Below are positions 1 to 10,254 of a stretch of DNA of 64,000 nucleotides, piece after piece. The position numbers and the translations under genes were made by a program. The notes beneath the pieces are model-generated. The model saw only the letters and a program-made list of their open reading frames with translations, made no database searches and was not told the DNA's origin. The DNA comes from Clostridium sp. NkU-1 (GTDB lineage: Bacteria > Bacillota_A > Clostridia > Lachnospirales > Lachnospiraceae): NCBI GenBank assembly GCA_001312405.1, contig BBDR01000006.1, forward strand, positions 124,001-188,000, given 5' to 3'. Position 1 is the first letter of the stretch. Each line of letters opens with the position of its first letter.

Positions 1-137
1 AACTTCCCATATCGTTATTATGACAGAATTTTTTTGATTGTAAATCCGCCGGGATCCCAGGCGCTTTTATGATACGGGTGATGTCAGAGGACAGCAATTT
101 ATGGGAACTGGAAAACTGGGAATTTCAGATTCTGAAT
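1..137. other. Left edge, no gene assigned
   Basis: Bases 1-137 end at a rho-independent terminator, so they probably hold the 3' end of a rightward gene lying mostly outside the window. Short open stretches exist in two frames but neither is long enough or recognisable. From the terminator to the GH18 start (181-336) I see only a candidate promoter. Confidence 0.3.
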
Positions 138-180
138 AAAGCCCGGATGCCTGTGATAAAGCTGGCATACGGGCTTTTTC
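138..180 (+). terminator. Rho-independent terminator of the upstream (off-window) gene
   Basis: AAAGCCCG (138-145) pairs with CGGGCTTT (169-176), extended inward by ATGC/GCAT after one mismatch, and is followed by a T run. It closes a rightward transcript entering from the left edge. Confidence 0.75.
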
Positions 181-274
181 CAACAGGATATTATAATGCG
201 GCAAGAAATTACAGGAATGCAAAATCCAGGATAAATATATCCATAAATATGCATTGCATCCATTTTTTTGCGCA

Positions 275-304
275 TTGTTCAAGGAATAACCAGCATGTTA
301 TACT
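275..304 (+). promoter_or_regulatory. Candidate sigma-A promoter of the GH18 gene
   Basis: TTGTTC (275-280), an 18-base spacer and TATACT (299-304) lie about 30 bases before the GH18 start. Spacing is acceptable and the -35 box is weak. Confidence 0.4.
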
Positions 305-336
305 TGTAAAAATCAAAGAGAGAAAAGGATCAAGTG

Positions 337-1751
337 ATGAATAAAAGTACTATGAAGAAAATATTTCTGCCTGCTTCCATTTGTATGCTGATCATTCTGG
401 GGTGGCTCTTTAGCTGGGTAGCATTTGCTGAAAAGCCTGACAGGATTTCACGGGAATCCTCCCAAAGCCCCACAACGGTCACTTCTGCAGACGCACCGGT
501 ACCCCTTTCCCCGGAAACCACCGCAGATAATCCTGAAACGGCTGCTTTTCTTGCCGCGGAAACATCTGCTCCGCCCACCGCAAAACCGTCTGGTCCGTCC
601 GCAACGGAACCGTCTGGTCCATCTGCAACGGAACCGTCCGCTCCGCCCGCAGCGGAAACATCTGCTCCCCCCGTGACAAAGCCCTCCCCTGTTCAGTCCG
701 GTAAATTGGTTGGGTATTATGCGGCATGGGCGGCCTATTATAATTACTATCCAAACCAGATCGATGCCGGAAAGCTGACCCATATTAATTATGCTTTTGC
801 AAACATTGGTTCCGACTTAAAGCTGACCCTTGGATATCCTGACGTGGATCCTTCCAACATAAAGCTTTTAAATTCCTTAAAGCAGGCCAATCCGGATTTA
901 AAAACCTTAATTTCCGTGGGAGGCTGGAACTGGTCCGGGAAATTCTCAGATGCGGCCCTGACAGAGGAGACCAGAACTGCATTTGCAGACAGCTGCGTTG
1001 ATTTCATTAAAAAATACGGATTTGACGGAGTTGACTTAGACTGGGAGTATCCGGTCAGCGGAGGTCTGAAGGCAAATGCCAGGCGTGGGGAAGATAAACA
1101 TAATTTCACCCTGCTGCTTAAAAAAATCCGTGAAAAACTGGATGCTCAGGGGAGTGCTGACAATAAGCATTACTTACTGACCATTGCAGGAGGTGCGGAT
1201 CATTCTTACATAAACAATGTGGAGCTGTCAAAGCTGGCTCAGTATCTGGATTATGCAAATGTTATGACCTATGATCTGCATGGATACTGGGATTCCAATA
1301 CAGACCTTCTGGCTCCTTTATATGACAACAATGATCCTTCTCCCCAGTATAAAGCCAGTGTGGATAAGGCTGTCACTGCCTGGCTGGGGGCATCCTTTCC
1401 GGCGGAAAAGATGGTAATGGGTATCCCGTTTTATGGATATTTATATTCTTCTGTAAATAATTCAAACAATGGTTTATACCAGTCCTTTGGCGGTTCCAAT
1501 TCCATCGGATATCAGGCCATTAAAGATAATTATTTAAATAAACCGGGCTATACCAGTCATATCCATTCCCAGTCAAAGGTTCCCTGGCTGTTTAACGGTA
1601 CGATCTTTATAAGCTACGAGGATCCAAAATCCATAGGCCATAAAACGGATTATATCAAATCAAAGAAATTAGGCGGCGCTATGGTCTGGGAGCTGAGCCA
1701 GGACCGGAGGGAGAGCTTTTAAGAGCACTGTATCAAGGATTGAAACAATAA
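337..1751 (+). CDS. Secreted glycoside hydrolase family 18 (chitinase-like)
   Basis: Residues 1-30 form a signal peptide (basic start, hydrophobic core, cleavage after AFA). Residues 35-120 are a Pro/Ser/Thr/Glu-rich linker with repeats such as PSGPSATE. The rest is a GH18 barrel with the catalytic signature DGVDLDWEYP (D-x-D-x-E), so it should cleave beta-1,4-N-acetylglucosaminyl bonds (chitin or peptidoglycan-type glycans) outside the cell. ATG 337 is preferred over GTG 334 because AGGA sits about 7 bases upstream. One base is missing near 1713: restoring it replaces the premature stop (1722) by the expected GELLRALYQGLKQ end with stop at 1751. No LysM, SLH or chitin-binding module is visible. 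Confidence 0.9.
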
Positions 1752-1758
1752 AAGAAAG

Positions 1759-1806
1759 ACGCCAGTTCCATATCCCGGGAAGAATATGGGACTGGCGCCT
1801 GTTTTG
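1759..1806. terminator. Bidirectional terminator between convergent genes
   Basis: CGCCAGT-CC-ATAT (1760-1772) pairs with ATAT-GG-ACTGGCG (1784-1797), followed by TGTTTT on the + strand and a T-rich run on the - strand. It lies between the 3' ends of the GH18 gene and the leftward P-II-like gene. Confidence 0.7.
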
Positions 1807-1833
1807 GCTCCGGCCGTCCATATGAGGATTTTC

Positions 1834-2544
1834 TCATTTTTTTCAGAGTGCTGATTCCAGCCACTTCATCTACGGGAAGAGAAAAAGCGATGGCATGTTC
1901 TCCGGTCTCTTTTAACACTGTTTCGCAGATGGATTTAAGAACCGCCTGCTTATCCGTAACAGGAACCAGGATGAGAAGAATTTCCTTCTCACTGGAAAGA
2001 GTCAGACCAAAAAGCTTTTTGAATCATCAGCAAGAGCTTCTCTGGCTTTGACCAGGGTTCCTCCCTTGCAGCCGGCATTTCTGGCAGCTTCCATAATGGG
2101 AGCGGAAAGGTCGGTATTGATGACAGCAGCAATTAGTTCGTATTTGGTGGTATCTGGCATAGAGAGATCCTCCTTGTGATAATCTGTGGATGTAGGCATA
2201 TCCCCGCCTGACGGGGCATTTTCTAAAATACTGGAAGCTGCGGCGCTGATCCCTGACAGGGGGATGGTAAATACAATGCCATAGCCTGGTTTTTCAAGCT
2301 CCAATGTTTCATGCAGAGCGGATAATAAGCGCCAGGTAGCCGCTTCCTCCACGATTCCGATAACCAGATCCTTTTCCGGCTCGTCAAATCCCAGGCAGTC
2401 CTTGATTGCAGAACTTGCGGTTCCATGTCCTCTGGTAATGAGAAGCAGTTCCTGATGATGTGCTTTAAAAACGGAAGCTGCTTTTTCGCCTTTTCCCCTG
2501 GCTACAATAACCGTGATCCAGTTTATTTTACGATTGGAAATCAT
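1834..2544 (-). CDS. Double P-II-like regulatory protein partnered with DUF1538
   Basis: The protein has two tandem P-II-like (ferredoxin-fold) halves: residues about 5-105, ending in PGYGIVFTIPLSGI, and about 130-235, ending in FSLPVDEVAGI. It follows the DUF1538 membrane gene with a 17-base overlap, an arrangement that suggests it senses a metabolite and controls that transporter, as GlnB proteins do for AmtB. This is inference from context. One base is missing near 2011 in an A run; restoring it joins the 180-aa first part to the C-terminal half. An A7 run near 1837 probably has one base too many: with six A the frame stops at 1834, before the terminator hairpin, otherwise it runs to 1733. 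Confidence 0.75.
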
Positions 2545-4071
2545 CAGCCTCCTCCTTTCCTAAGTCAATAAATTCAAACTCCATATTAAGCTGCGGCGCA
2601 TTCGACGGAACGTTTGCTTTTCTGGTTTTATACTGATAAGAAACGCCAATGAGCTGTATGATGATCAGGGGCGTCATGGCGACCATGGCCACGATGCCAA
2701 AGGCATCGGTCACGATATTTCCGCCCAGAGCTTCACAGGCTCCCATGGCAAAGGGAAGCAGGAAGGTGGCCGTCATAGGGCCGGAAGCGACACCGCCCGA
2801 ATCAAAGGCAATGGATGTAAAAATCGGCGGCACCACAAAAGACAGGCCAAGGGCCAGGGCGTAGCCGGGAAGCAGGAGAGCCAGTAAGGGAAGACCTGTC
2901 ATGACTCTTAGGATTGACAATCCAAGGGAGATTGACATGCCGATGGATAATCCGGTCATCATGGTTTTTTCCGAGATGGAACCTCCTGTAATGTCCTCTA
3001 CCTGCTTATTTAAAACCTGTACGGCAGGTTCGGCTTTTACGATAAAATACCCGATAAGCATACCAATGGGAACCATAACCCAGTTGTAAGGAAGAGAGGC
3101 CAGCTGCTGTCCCAGATAATTACCGGCAGGCATAAAACCTACATTGACGCCGGTAAGGAAAAGGGTCAGTCCGATATAGGAGTAAATAAGCCCCACCATA
3201 ATTTTGATCAGCTGTCTTTTCCTCAGCTTCAAAAAGAAGATCTGGAATATGATAAAGAACAGCAAAATGGGGAAAAGAGCTAAAAAGACCTCCCAGGCAT
3301 AATCAGGAAGCTCATGCTGAAAGGCCAGCCAGAGATCCTGGGAATTGTTTATGGAAGGAATTATCATGGGTTCATAATCCGTGGCAGAGGATTTGTAAAC
3401 CAGGCCCAGGATCATAACGGAAAGAATGGGTCCAACGGAACATAAGGCCACAAGCCCGAAGCTGTCGCTGTCCGAATTCTTGCCCCGGCCGATCGATGAG
3501 AGGCCCACTCCAAGAGCCATGATAAAAGGTACAGTAATAGGACCTGTAGTCACGCCGCCGGAGTCAAAGGCCACAGCCAGGAATGCCTTGGGTACAAAAG
3601 CGGATGTAACAAAAAGTACGGCATAGCAGATCATAAGGATACGGGATAAGCTCCAGCTAAACAAGGTTCTTAAAAATGCGATTGCCAGGAAAAAGCCTAC
3701 TCCTGCGGCCACAGAAAAAAATCAGAATCATGTCAGGAACTGCCGGAGTCTGTCCGGCCAGGACCTGAAGATCCGGTTCTGCTATGGTAATGATAAAACC
3801 AATAATAAAACAGGCAAAAACAATGAGCGGGAGCTTTTTTGATTTTGCCAGATGGGCACCCGCTTTTTCACCGATGATCATCATGGACATATCAACACCG
3901 AGTGTAAAAAAAGCCCATTCCAAGGGTTAAAAGGGTTGCACCTACCAGAAACAGCATCAGTGGGTCAAGAGGCATGGGAGTGATCGTTATGCACAAGATC
4001 AACACGATACATGTAACGGGCAGGACAGATGATAAGGATTCTACAATTTTTTCTTTTAATTTTTGATTCAA
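2528..4071 (-). CDS. DUF1538 multi-spanning membrane protein (putative transporter)
   Basis: A hydrophobic protein of about 510 residues made of two homologous halves: AFDSGGVTTGPITVPFI in the first recurs as AFDSGGVASGPMTATFL in the second. Internal duplication with a conserved Gly/Pro-rich reentrant-like motif is typical of transporters, and DUF1538 proteins have no settled substrate. The start is TTG 4071 (NQKLKEKI...), preceded by AGGAGG at good spacing. Two T7 runs (about 3720 and 3910) each appear to hold one base too many and break the frame. The P-II-like gene overlaps its 3' end, so the two are translationally coupled. Confidence 0.8.
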
Positions 4072-4188
4072 AGAGATACCTCCTGTTGTCCGTTTTTATG
4101 AAAGGGATTCTTAAGAATGATAATTTGCACAGAAATGTGCGTGAGCCTGCAGACTCTTTTTAGATCATAATTAGTTTAACACATAAAT

Positions 4189-4204
4189 AGTTGCGAGTGC
4201 AACT
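4189..4204. promoter_or_regulatory. Inverted repeat between DUF1538 gene and regulator gene
   Basis: AGTTGC-gagt-GCAACT is a perfect 6-bp inverted repeat in the AT-rich gap 4072-4248, upstream of the DUF1538 gene and downstream of the leftward regulator gene. It could be an operator for the DUF1538 promoter or a short terminator of the regulator gene. The sequence does not decide. Confidence 0.35.
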
Positions 4205-4248
4205 AAAATTTTTATGAATAATTATCATTTCTGGAAAAAAACGCCTCT

Positions 4249-5223
4249 TCAGCCATTCACAAACGTACAATTACCTGTCTTATCAATTTCATATCCTTTA
4301 AAAGGAAGAAGGCTGTTTTTGAATTCCCGGGAGTTTACCGTGTCCACAATCCTTTGAAAAGCCCGGTGGTTCATGGCTTCCTTAGAAAAGACCAGATCCA
4401 TGGACAGGCTGGACAGAGGGATAAAATCCAGTTGGGGATATGCTGTCAGTTGGGAGATATCGCCGATCCCTGCATCAGCAGCTCCCGATGCGACCGCATT
4501 TGCAGCGGACATATGGGAGAGGCATTCTGTCTGGCAGCCGGGAATGGCGGCTTTCTCAATGTTATGGGCTGTAAGGAGGGAGTCCAGATAAATCCGGTAC
4601 CCGTTTCCCTTCTCCCTGTTTATGAACCGGATATCCGGGCGGCATAAGTCCTTTACGGTGTGGAAACCCTTGGGGTTTCCTTTTCTGATGTAAAAGCCTG
4701 CTAAAAGATTGCAGATATGGAGGACTGCTGCTTCCTTTCCAGGCAGCAGACACTGAATCTGCCGGATCTCCTGTCCTTCCTGGCTGGTGCTAAAGGAGGT
4801 AAGGGCCATATGGGTCTTTTCATAATATAGGGAATACAGGCTGTTATAATCATTCATATAGGAATGCAGGATGGGAAGGCTGTCTGGGCACAGGCTCAGC
4901 TGGCTGCGAAGCAGCTCCACAACCCTGGATTCCTGGCTGCTTATGATCAGACCGCTGGCGTTTAAAAGATAATCCATCTGCCGGATTGCGAAATCAGCGG
5001 TAAACAGTGGGATGTCCATGATCCCGGGAAGAGGCTCCTCTGCCTGGGAAGCGGCGGCGGTGTTTGGGGTCTTTAAATATTCATCCAGCTGTTCCTGACT
5101 TACCCGTATCTGCTTGCCGACCTTGGCTGCGTTTAATTCACCCCGTTTTATCAGTTCATATACAGTGGATTTTTTGATTTTAAGCTGGTCAGCCACCTCC
5201 TGGGTGGTATATATTTTTTCCAT
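4249..5223 (-). CDS. Excisionase-type HTH regulator with molybdate-binding-like effector domain
   Basis: 324 aa, unbroken. Residues 1-52 are a MerR/excisionase-type winged helix (TTQEVADQLKIKKSTVYELI ... DEYLK). Residues about 90-320 resemble a periplasmic substrate-binding fold (PBP-like), as in one-component regulators where a ModA-like domain senses the ligand in the cytoplasm. It is divergent from modA with a 240-bp shared gap, so it most likely controls modABC in response to molybdate or tungstate. It is not an E. coli-type ModE, having no Mop domain. The ligand is inferred from the neighbours. Confidence 0.8.
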   Translation of the reverse strand: MEKIYTTQEVADQLKIKKSTVYELIKRGELNAAKVGKQIRVSQEQLDEYLKTPNTAAASQAEEPLPGIMDIPLFTADFAIRQMDYLLNASGLIISSQESRVVELLRSQLSLCPDSLPILHSYMNDYNSLYSLYYEKTHMALTSFSTSQEGQEIRQIQCLLPGKEAAVLHICNLLAGFYIRKGNPKGFHTVKDLCRPDIRFINREKGNGYRIYLDSLLTAHNIEKAAIPGCQTECLSHMSAANAVASGAADAGIGDISQLTAYPQLDFIPLSSLSMDLVFSKEAMNHRAFQRIVDTVNSREFKNSLLPFKGYEIDKTGNCTFVNG

Positions 5224-5350
5224 ACGTTTTCCTCTTTGCTTCCTGTGATTTCCATCATTTATAAATAGTTATAGCATATATCATTTCATTGTCAATCAAA
5301 GGGGCGAAAGATGTGGCAAATCCCGATGTAATTATAAAAATAGATTGGCA

Positions 5351-5379
5351 TTGACATTCCTTAAGTTATCATCTAAAAT
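5351..5379 (+). promoter_or_regulatory. modABC promoter
   Basis: TTGACA (5351-5356), a 17-base spacer and TAAAAT (5374-5379) form a strong sigma-A promoter. Transcription would begin around 5386, inside the palindrome that follows. Confidence 0.75.
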
Positions 5380-5382
5380 AAA

Positions 5383-5396
5383 TTGGTAATTACCAA
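5383..5396. promoter_or_regulatory. Perfect palindromic operator at the modABC start site
   Basis: TTGGTAATTACCAA is a 14-bp perfect palindrome beginning 4 bases after the -10 box. Its position fits repression by steric block. The divergent HTH regulator is the obvious candidate to bind it. Confidence 0.65.
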
Positions 5397-5464
5397 ACGG
5401 GGAAAAACCCAACAAAACACAATCAAAATGAACAATATTGTTCAAAAAACCAGGAGGAAGTATT

Positions 5465-6365
5465 ATGAAACAGGGAAAAAAATTATTAGCAGTTATGTTG
5501 GCGGCTATGTTTGCTGCCGGTACTGTAGCGGGGTGCGGTTCAACCGGTACAAAGGCTACTCAGGCGGATCAGACAACTGCAAACGAGGAAACCAGTAAGG
5601 CTGAGGAAGCTGCAAAGGCAGAAGAAACAACAGCGGCAGAGGCAAAGGCAGAGAAGGAAGACCTTTATGTTTTTATTGCAGCCAGCTTAAAAAAACACAA
5701 TGGAAAAGATCAAAGAAAACTATGAAAAAGATCATCCCAATGTAAATATCATTTATAATGCGGACAGCTCAGGAACTCTTCAGACCCAGATCGAGGAAGG
5801 CGCCCAGTGTGACATCTTCTTTTCAGCTGCAACCAAGCAGATGGATGCGTTACAGGAAGGCGGATTCGTAGTAGACGGCTCCATTACCAACCTGCTTGAG
5901 AATAAGATTGTCTTAATAAAGCCCACAGGTGGAAAAACTGAGGTAACCGGTTTTGATAATATCACAAAGGCATCAAGCCTTGCTCTTGCCGGAGAGGATG
6001 TACCTGTAGGCCAGTATGCAAGAAAGCTGTTCACCAACTTAGGAAACCTGGATCAGGTAATGAAAATGGAAATTAACGAAGGCGCCAATGTAACCGCTGT
6101 TTTAACCGCTGTTGCAGAGGGAAGCAATGAAGTGGGCGTTGTTTATGCAACCGATGCTGCTTCCATGGCGGACAAGGTTGAAATCATTGCAGAAGCAGAT
6201 AAGAGTATGATCGATCCTGCTGTTTATCCGGTAGGCCTGATTATCGACAAGGAGGCATCAGAGGGGCAGGCAAAGGCAGCTGCTGAATTTAAAGAGTATC
6301 TTGTCAGCGATGAGGGCGTTATGAAGCTATTTACGGATGCCGGATTTGCTATTTCTTCAAAATAA
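5465..6365 (+). CDS. modA: Molybdate ABC transporter substrate-binding lipoprotein
   Basis: Residues 1-24 are a lipoprotein signal with lipobox around AGTVAGC. A Glu/Ala/Lys-rich tether follows (to about residue 65), then the ModA domain: AASLKNTMEKI, SSGTLQTQIEEGAQCDIFFS, and a C-terminus with QAKAAAEFKEYLVSDEG. It captures molybdate (or tungstate) outside the membrane for ModBC. ATG 5465 follows AGGAGG. An A7 run at about 5690 holds one extra base and splits the gene; with six A the frame reads on to 6365. Confidence 0.9.
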
Positions 6366-6394
6366 ATAGTACATAAAAAAGGGGGTGAAAATCT

Positions 6395-7112
6395 ATGCTT
6401 GATCTGATGAAAACAATAGATTGGAGTCCCCTTTTTATTTCTCTTAAAACGGGGATTCTGGCAACGGTACTGACCTTTTTTTCTTGGAATAGGCGCCGCA
6501 AGGCTGATCATGAAGCTTGATAATACGGCAAAATCCATCGTAGATGGAATCCTGACCTTGCCGCTGGTGCTTCCGCCAACTGTGGCAGGGTTCTTTCTTC
6601 TTTTGATCTTCAGCCTTCGCAGGCCCTTCGGTAAATTTCTTTTTGAGGAATTTAATATAAAAATGGTACAGACATGGCCTGGCTGTGTCATAGCAGCTTT
6701 TGTCATCGCATTTCCTTTGATGTACCGGAATGCAAGAGCAGCCTTTGAGCAGGTGGATGTTGACATGATCCATGCGGGAAGGACTCTGGGGCTGTCGGAA
6801 AGGAAGATCTTCTGGAAGATCATCGTTCCCATTGCTGCGCCTGGACTGGCTTCCGGGACCGTACTCGCCTTTGCAAGAGCCATCGGGGAATACGGGGCAA
6901 CTGCCATGCTGGCAGGAAACATCCTTGGAAAGACCAGAACGGTTTCCGTTGCAATTGCCTCCGAGGTGGCGGCAGGAAACTGGGATACGGCTGCATTCTG
7001 GGTATGCGTGATTGTTATCTTGTCTTTTTTTATTGTTGCTGTTATAAATTATATATCCGGAAAAAAATATGAAGCATGTGAACAGGTGGATTTGATATGG
7101 CATTGCAGGTAA
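6395..7112 (+). CDS. modB: Molybdate ABC transporter permease
   Basis: A polytopic inner-membrane subunit with the ModB/CysT-type permease fold. The cytoplasmic EAA loop reads GRTLGLSERKIFWKIIVPIA. ATG 6395 follows GGGGGTG. The frame breaks at a T7 run (about 6478-6484) with one excess T; otherwise the protein is continuous (MLDLMKTIDWSPLF... to WHCR). It overlaps modC by 16 bases, indicating coupled translation. Confidence 0.88.
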
Positions 7113-8151
7113 ACATCCGAAAAAAAAGTTTTCAGGATTTGAATTGAATGTGGAATTTGAGGCTGATGGCGGCTGCATGGGGATCCTGGGAGCCTCAGGC
7201 TGCGGGAAAAGCATGACATTAAAATGCGTGGCAGGAATTGAAAAGCCGGATCATGGCCGGATCGTTTTAAATGGGAAGGTGCTGTTTGATTCGGAAAAGG
7301 GAATCAATATGCCTGCCAGAGAACGCCGTGTGGGCTACCTGTTTCAGAATTATGCCCTGTTTCCTACCATGACCGTAGAGGAGAATCTGGCAATCGTGCT
7401 TCCGGGAAAGAAGAAGGATAAGCTTCCCCTTGTTGCAGAACAGTTAAGGCGCTTTCAGCTGGAAGGCCTGGAAAAGAGGTATCCCTCCCAGCTTTCAGGA
7501 GGGCAGCAGCAAAGAGTGGCCCTTGCCCGTATGCTTTTATACAGTCCGGATATCATTATGCTGGATGAGCCGTTTTCCGCATTGGATGGGTTTTTAAAGG
7601 ATACCCTTCAGATGGAAATGCTGGAGCTGATTAAGGACTATAGCGGCGATGTGCTCATGGTATCCCATTCCAGAGATGAAATCTACAAATTCTGTGACCA
7701 CATGATGCTCCTTTCAGATGGAAAGACAATATTAAAAGGCAGCACAAAAGATATTTTCCGAAGGCCGGAAAGAATGGAAGCAGCAAAGCTGACCGGCTGC
7801 AAGAATATTTCATCCATAGAGAAAATAAGCGATTATGAGCTTTATGCCTGCGACTGGAAGATAAAGCTTAAGACAGAGGAGAAAATCGAAGATTCCATCC
7901 GGTACGTAGGAATCCGGGGTCATAACCTGATTCCGGCCCAGGGAAGGTCGGAGGAAAATGTCATGGAAATTCAACTGGCCGGGTTCGCGGATACGCCTTT
8001 CCAAAGACAGTACTTATTCCAGAACGCAGACGATAAGACCTCCTCTAAGATCTGGTGGCTCCAGGATAAAATGGACTTTGAAGAAGGAATTCATCAGAAC
8101 ATTCCGTCATTTATCAGGTTTCCCAAGGAAGATCTTTTGCTTTTGCTTTAG
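7097..8151 (+). CDS. modC: Molybdate ABC transporter ATPase
   Basis: ABC ATPase with Walker A GASGCGKS, Q-loop, signature LSGGQQQR and Walker B IIMLDEPF, followed by a C-terminal region (from about residue 240) of the kind that carries a regulatory domain in this family. It powers ModB. ATG 7097 (MALQVNIRK) overlaps the modB end; the A8 run near 7119-7126 breaks the frame (one base missing, or two extra), after which FSGFELNVEFEADG continues to 8151. The modABC order is intact. Confidence 0.88.
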
Positions 8152-8166
8152 TATTTCTGATAACGG

Positions 8167-8195
8167 TTGACAATAAATACAGAAATGCTTACAAT
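8167..8195 (+). promoter_or_regulatory. Promoter of the mop transcript
   Basis: TTGACA (8167-8172), a 17-base spacer and TACAAT (8190-8195) form a good sigma-A promoter just after the modC stop, giving mop its own transcript with a leader of about 210 bases. Confidence 0.7.
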
Positions 8196-8202
8196 GACTT
8201 TA

Positions 8203-8411
8203 TGAAAAAGCAGTATAATCTTCTGGTTTACAATCCATAATTACTGCTATGTATTTCCTTCCCTCTGCTTGTTTTTGGCAGAGCAACCCCGTTTTAGAAC
8301 CTGTCCCGTTTTATGCCCGATAGGGCGGGGCACACTGGCGGGCATGGGGTGTAAGGGTATAACCGGAGGGAGCTTTCATGGATCAGAATTGGATGAGAGG
8401 AGGCATTTGAG
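8203..8411 (+). promoter_or_regulatory. Long structured leader of mop (riboswitch candidate)
   Basis: The leader contains CTCTGC...GCAGAG (about 8252-8276) and a GC-rich element in which ATGCCCG pairs with CGGGCAT (about 8317-8347) and an outer CCCC with GGGG. Such structure before a molybdopterin-binding gene recalls molybdenum-cofactor leader RNAs, but I cannot match it to the Moco consensus by eye. Confidence 0.35.
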
Positions 8412-8620
8412 ATGAAACTCAGTGCAAGAAATCAGTTTAAGGGAAAAGTTGTAGGGATTGAAACAGGTGCGGTAAACGCCATTGTAACCATTGATATCGG
8501 CGGCGGCAATATCGTTTCTGCACAGTTTCCATGGCAGCGGTAAAGGACTTAGGACTGGAAGTCGGAAAAGATGCATATGCCATCATTAAAGCGACTTCTG
8601 TAATGGTTGGAATTGATTAA
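8412..8620 (+). CDS. mop: Mop: small molybdenum-pterin / molybdate-binding protein
   Basis: A single Mop (TOBE-like) domain of about 69 residues: MKLSARNQFKGKVVGIETG, NAIVTIDIGGG, VGKDAYAIIKATSVMVGID. Mop proteins bind molybdate oxyanions in oligomers and act as cytoplasmic molybdate stores. It completes the molybdate module. AGAGGAGG precedes ATG 8412. One base is missing near 8522 (reading ...IVSA-VSMAAVKDLGLEV), otherwise the frame would stop at 8541. Confidence 0.88.
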
Positions 8621-8633
8621 AAACGGAATCTCC

Positions 8634-8664
8634 AAAAACGGACTTATGACAGTCCGTTTTTGCT
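8634..8664 (+). terminator. Terminator after mop
   Basis: AAAAACGGAC (8634-8643) pairs with GTCCGTTTTT (8652-8661), ending in T-rich sequence. It separates mop from the convergent flippase gene. Confidence 0.8.
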
Positions 8665-8704
8665 TTTTGATTATGTAAACTATGGCTGCTGAACTATGAA
8701 AAAC

Positions 8705-10254
8705 TTAAAGCTCCCTGGGGTTCTCCACTTTCATGATATGGGAAACAAGGAGGAGAACCAGATAGAATATGCTTAGAATTGCAATATGGAATGCAGTCTT
8801 AATAAATAAAGACATCCCCTGAAACGGATCTGCCACAGAAAACAACGCAAAGTAGATTCCAATGGCGAGTATCATCAGTGCTGCCGGCTTTGCGATCATA
8901 TCCCAGGCGTTCCATATGAAATCAACCTTTTTCCGCAGGGTCAGCACATGCATCATGGCCAGAAGCAGTTCGCTTGCCAGCATTCCCACCAGGTAGGCTA
9001 AAATCCCATACCTGGGAATCCCAAAGAGAACAAATCCCAAACGGATTACCAGGGCAATGGCGTTTTGGACAAAGGTGACAGAGGTTTTCCCCAGGCCGTT
9101 TAAAATGCTTCCCATGGTTGTCACCAGATAGAGGAAGGGACAAAGCCAGGCTAAAACGGTCATATAGGTTCCGGCTGTATTGTCCTTAAATACGCTGACG
9201 CCTAAGTCGTCTCCGAACAAGGTGAATATGCCGATGCACAGGATTCCCACGTACAGGCAGTAGCGCAGTGACATGGAAATGGCATCACCGATTCTCCGGT
9301 CATTTCCTTCTGACTGGGCTTCGGCTACTGTTGGAAGCAAAAGGACAGCCAGGGAATTAAATACGGTAGAAGGGAACAAAATAAAGGGTAAAGCCATTCC
9401 GGTCAAAACACCGTATACGGAAAATGCCGCCGAATCGGAAAGTCCTGACATTTGCAGTCTGCTGGGAATTAAAATGGCCTCTGCGCTTGCAAGGATATTT
9501 AATACCAGGCGGTTTCCCATAAGAGGCAGCGCCAGGTGCATGAGCCGGGCGCGGTTTCATGAAAGGAGGAGGAGACTGCCGTAACGCCTGCAGGCATCTT
9601 GGGTGAAAAAAAACGGTAGGCCACAACCGTATAAAGAGAAGAAACAATTTCCCCGATCAGATGGCCCATGACTGCCAGCTGGACCGTGATTTTGATCCCG
9701 GATTGCACCATGATATCAGCAATAAGGAACACTGCCCCAATTCTTACGGTTTGTTCGATCACCTGGGCAAATGCCGGGACATGGGGGCGCTGCATACCAT
9801 AATAATAGCCATTGATGCAGGCGTGAATGGCCGAACAGGGGACGGATACCGCAATAAAGAGCAGAAGAGGGGCACAGCGGGGCTCCATCAGGATATTGAC
9901 GGCCAGGAAGTCCTTAAACCGGATGATTAAGTATGCCAGGGCTATGGAAATGGCCACTGAAATAACGAGGCCGGTTCGGAAAATGGAGCGGCCTTTCCTC
10001 ACATTAGCGGCTACGGACTGGGATATGGCAGTCTGGATGGAGCCGGCGCATAAGGCAAAGCAGACGCCAAACACCGGATGGACCAGGCTGAAGATTCCGA
10101 GTCCCTCTGCGCCAATGGTCCGTGAGAGAAAAATCCGGTAAAAAAAGCCTAACAACCGGGTGATCAGCCCGGCAGAAGTCAAAAGAAGGGTGCCGGTGAG
10201 AAGCGCATATTTTCTTGGCGTAAGCTTCCCGGGAAATTTCAGAGAATCATTCAT
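8705..10254 (-). CDS. SpoVB-like polysaccharide/lipid flippase (MOP superfamily)
   Basis: About 516 residues, 12-14 predicted membrane helices, MATE/MurJ/Wzx-type fold. The N-terminus (ALLTGTLLLTSAGLITRLLG, FYRIFLSRTIGAEGLG) matches the stage V sporulation protein B group, whose members flip glycan-lipid precursors during spore cortex formation. One base is missing near 9550, separating the N-terminal 230 residues from the C-terminal 278. Clostridial genomes carry several SpoVB paralogues, so the exact substrate is not known. Confidence 0.82.

Noticed and set aside
69..344. 91-codon rightward frame at the left edge
   Set aside because: It runs through a strong terminator hairpin and the GH18 promoter and RBS region, so it is not a gene as written.
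448..783. Arg/Cys-rich open frame opposite the GH18 linker
   Set aside because: Antisense shadow of the Pro/Ser/Thr repeat region; no RBS, low-complexity composition.
6224..7214. Long leftward open frames across modB
   Set aside because: They lie antisense to a clearly conserved permease and have no recognisable domain or RBS.
8203..8411. Firm assignment of the mop leader as a Moco riboswitch
   Set aside because: The conserved Moco segments cannot be identified by eye; kept only as a candidate.
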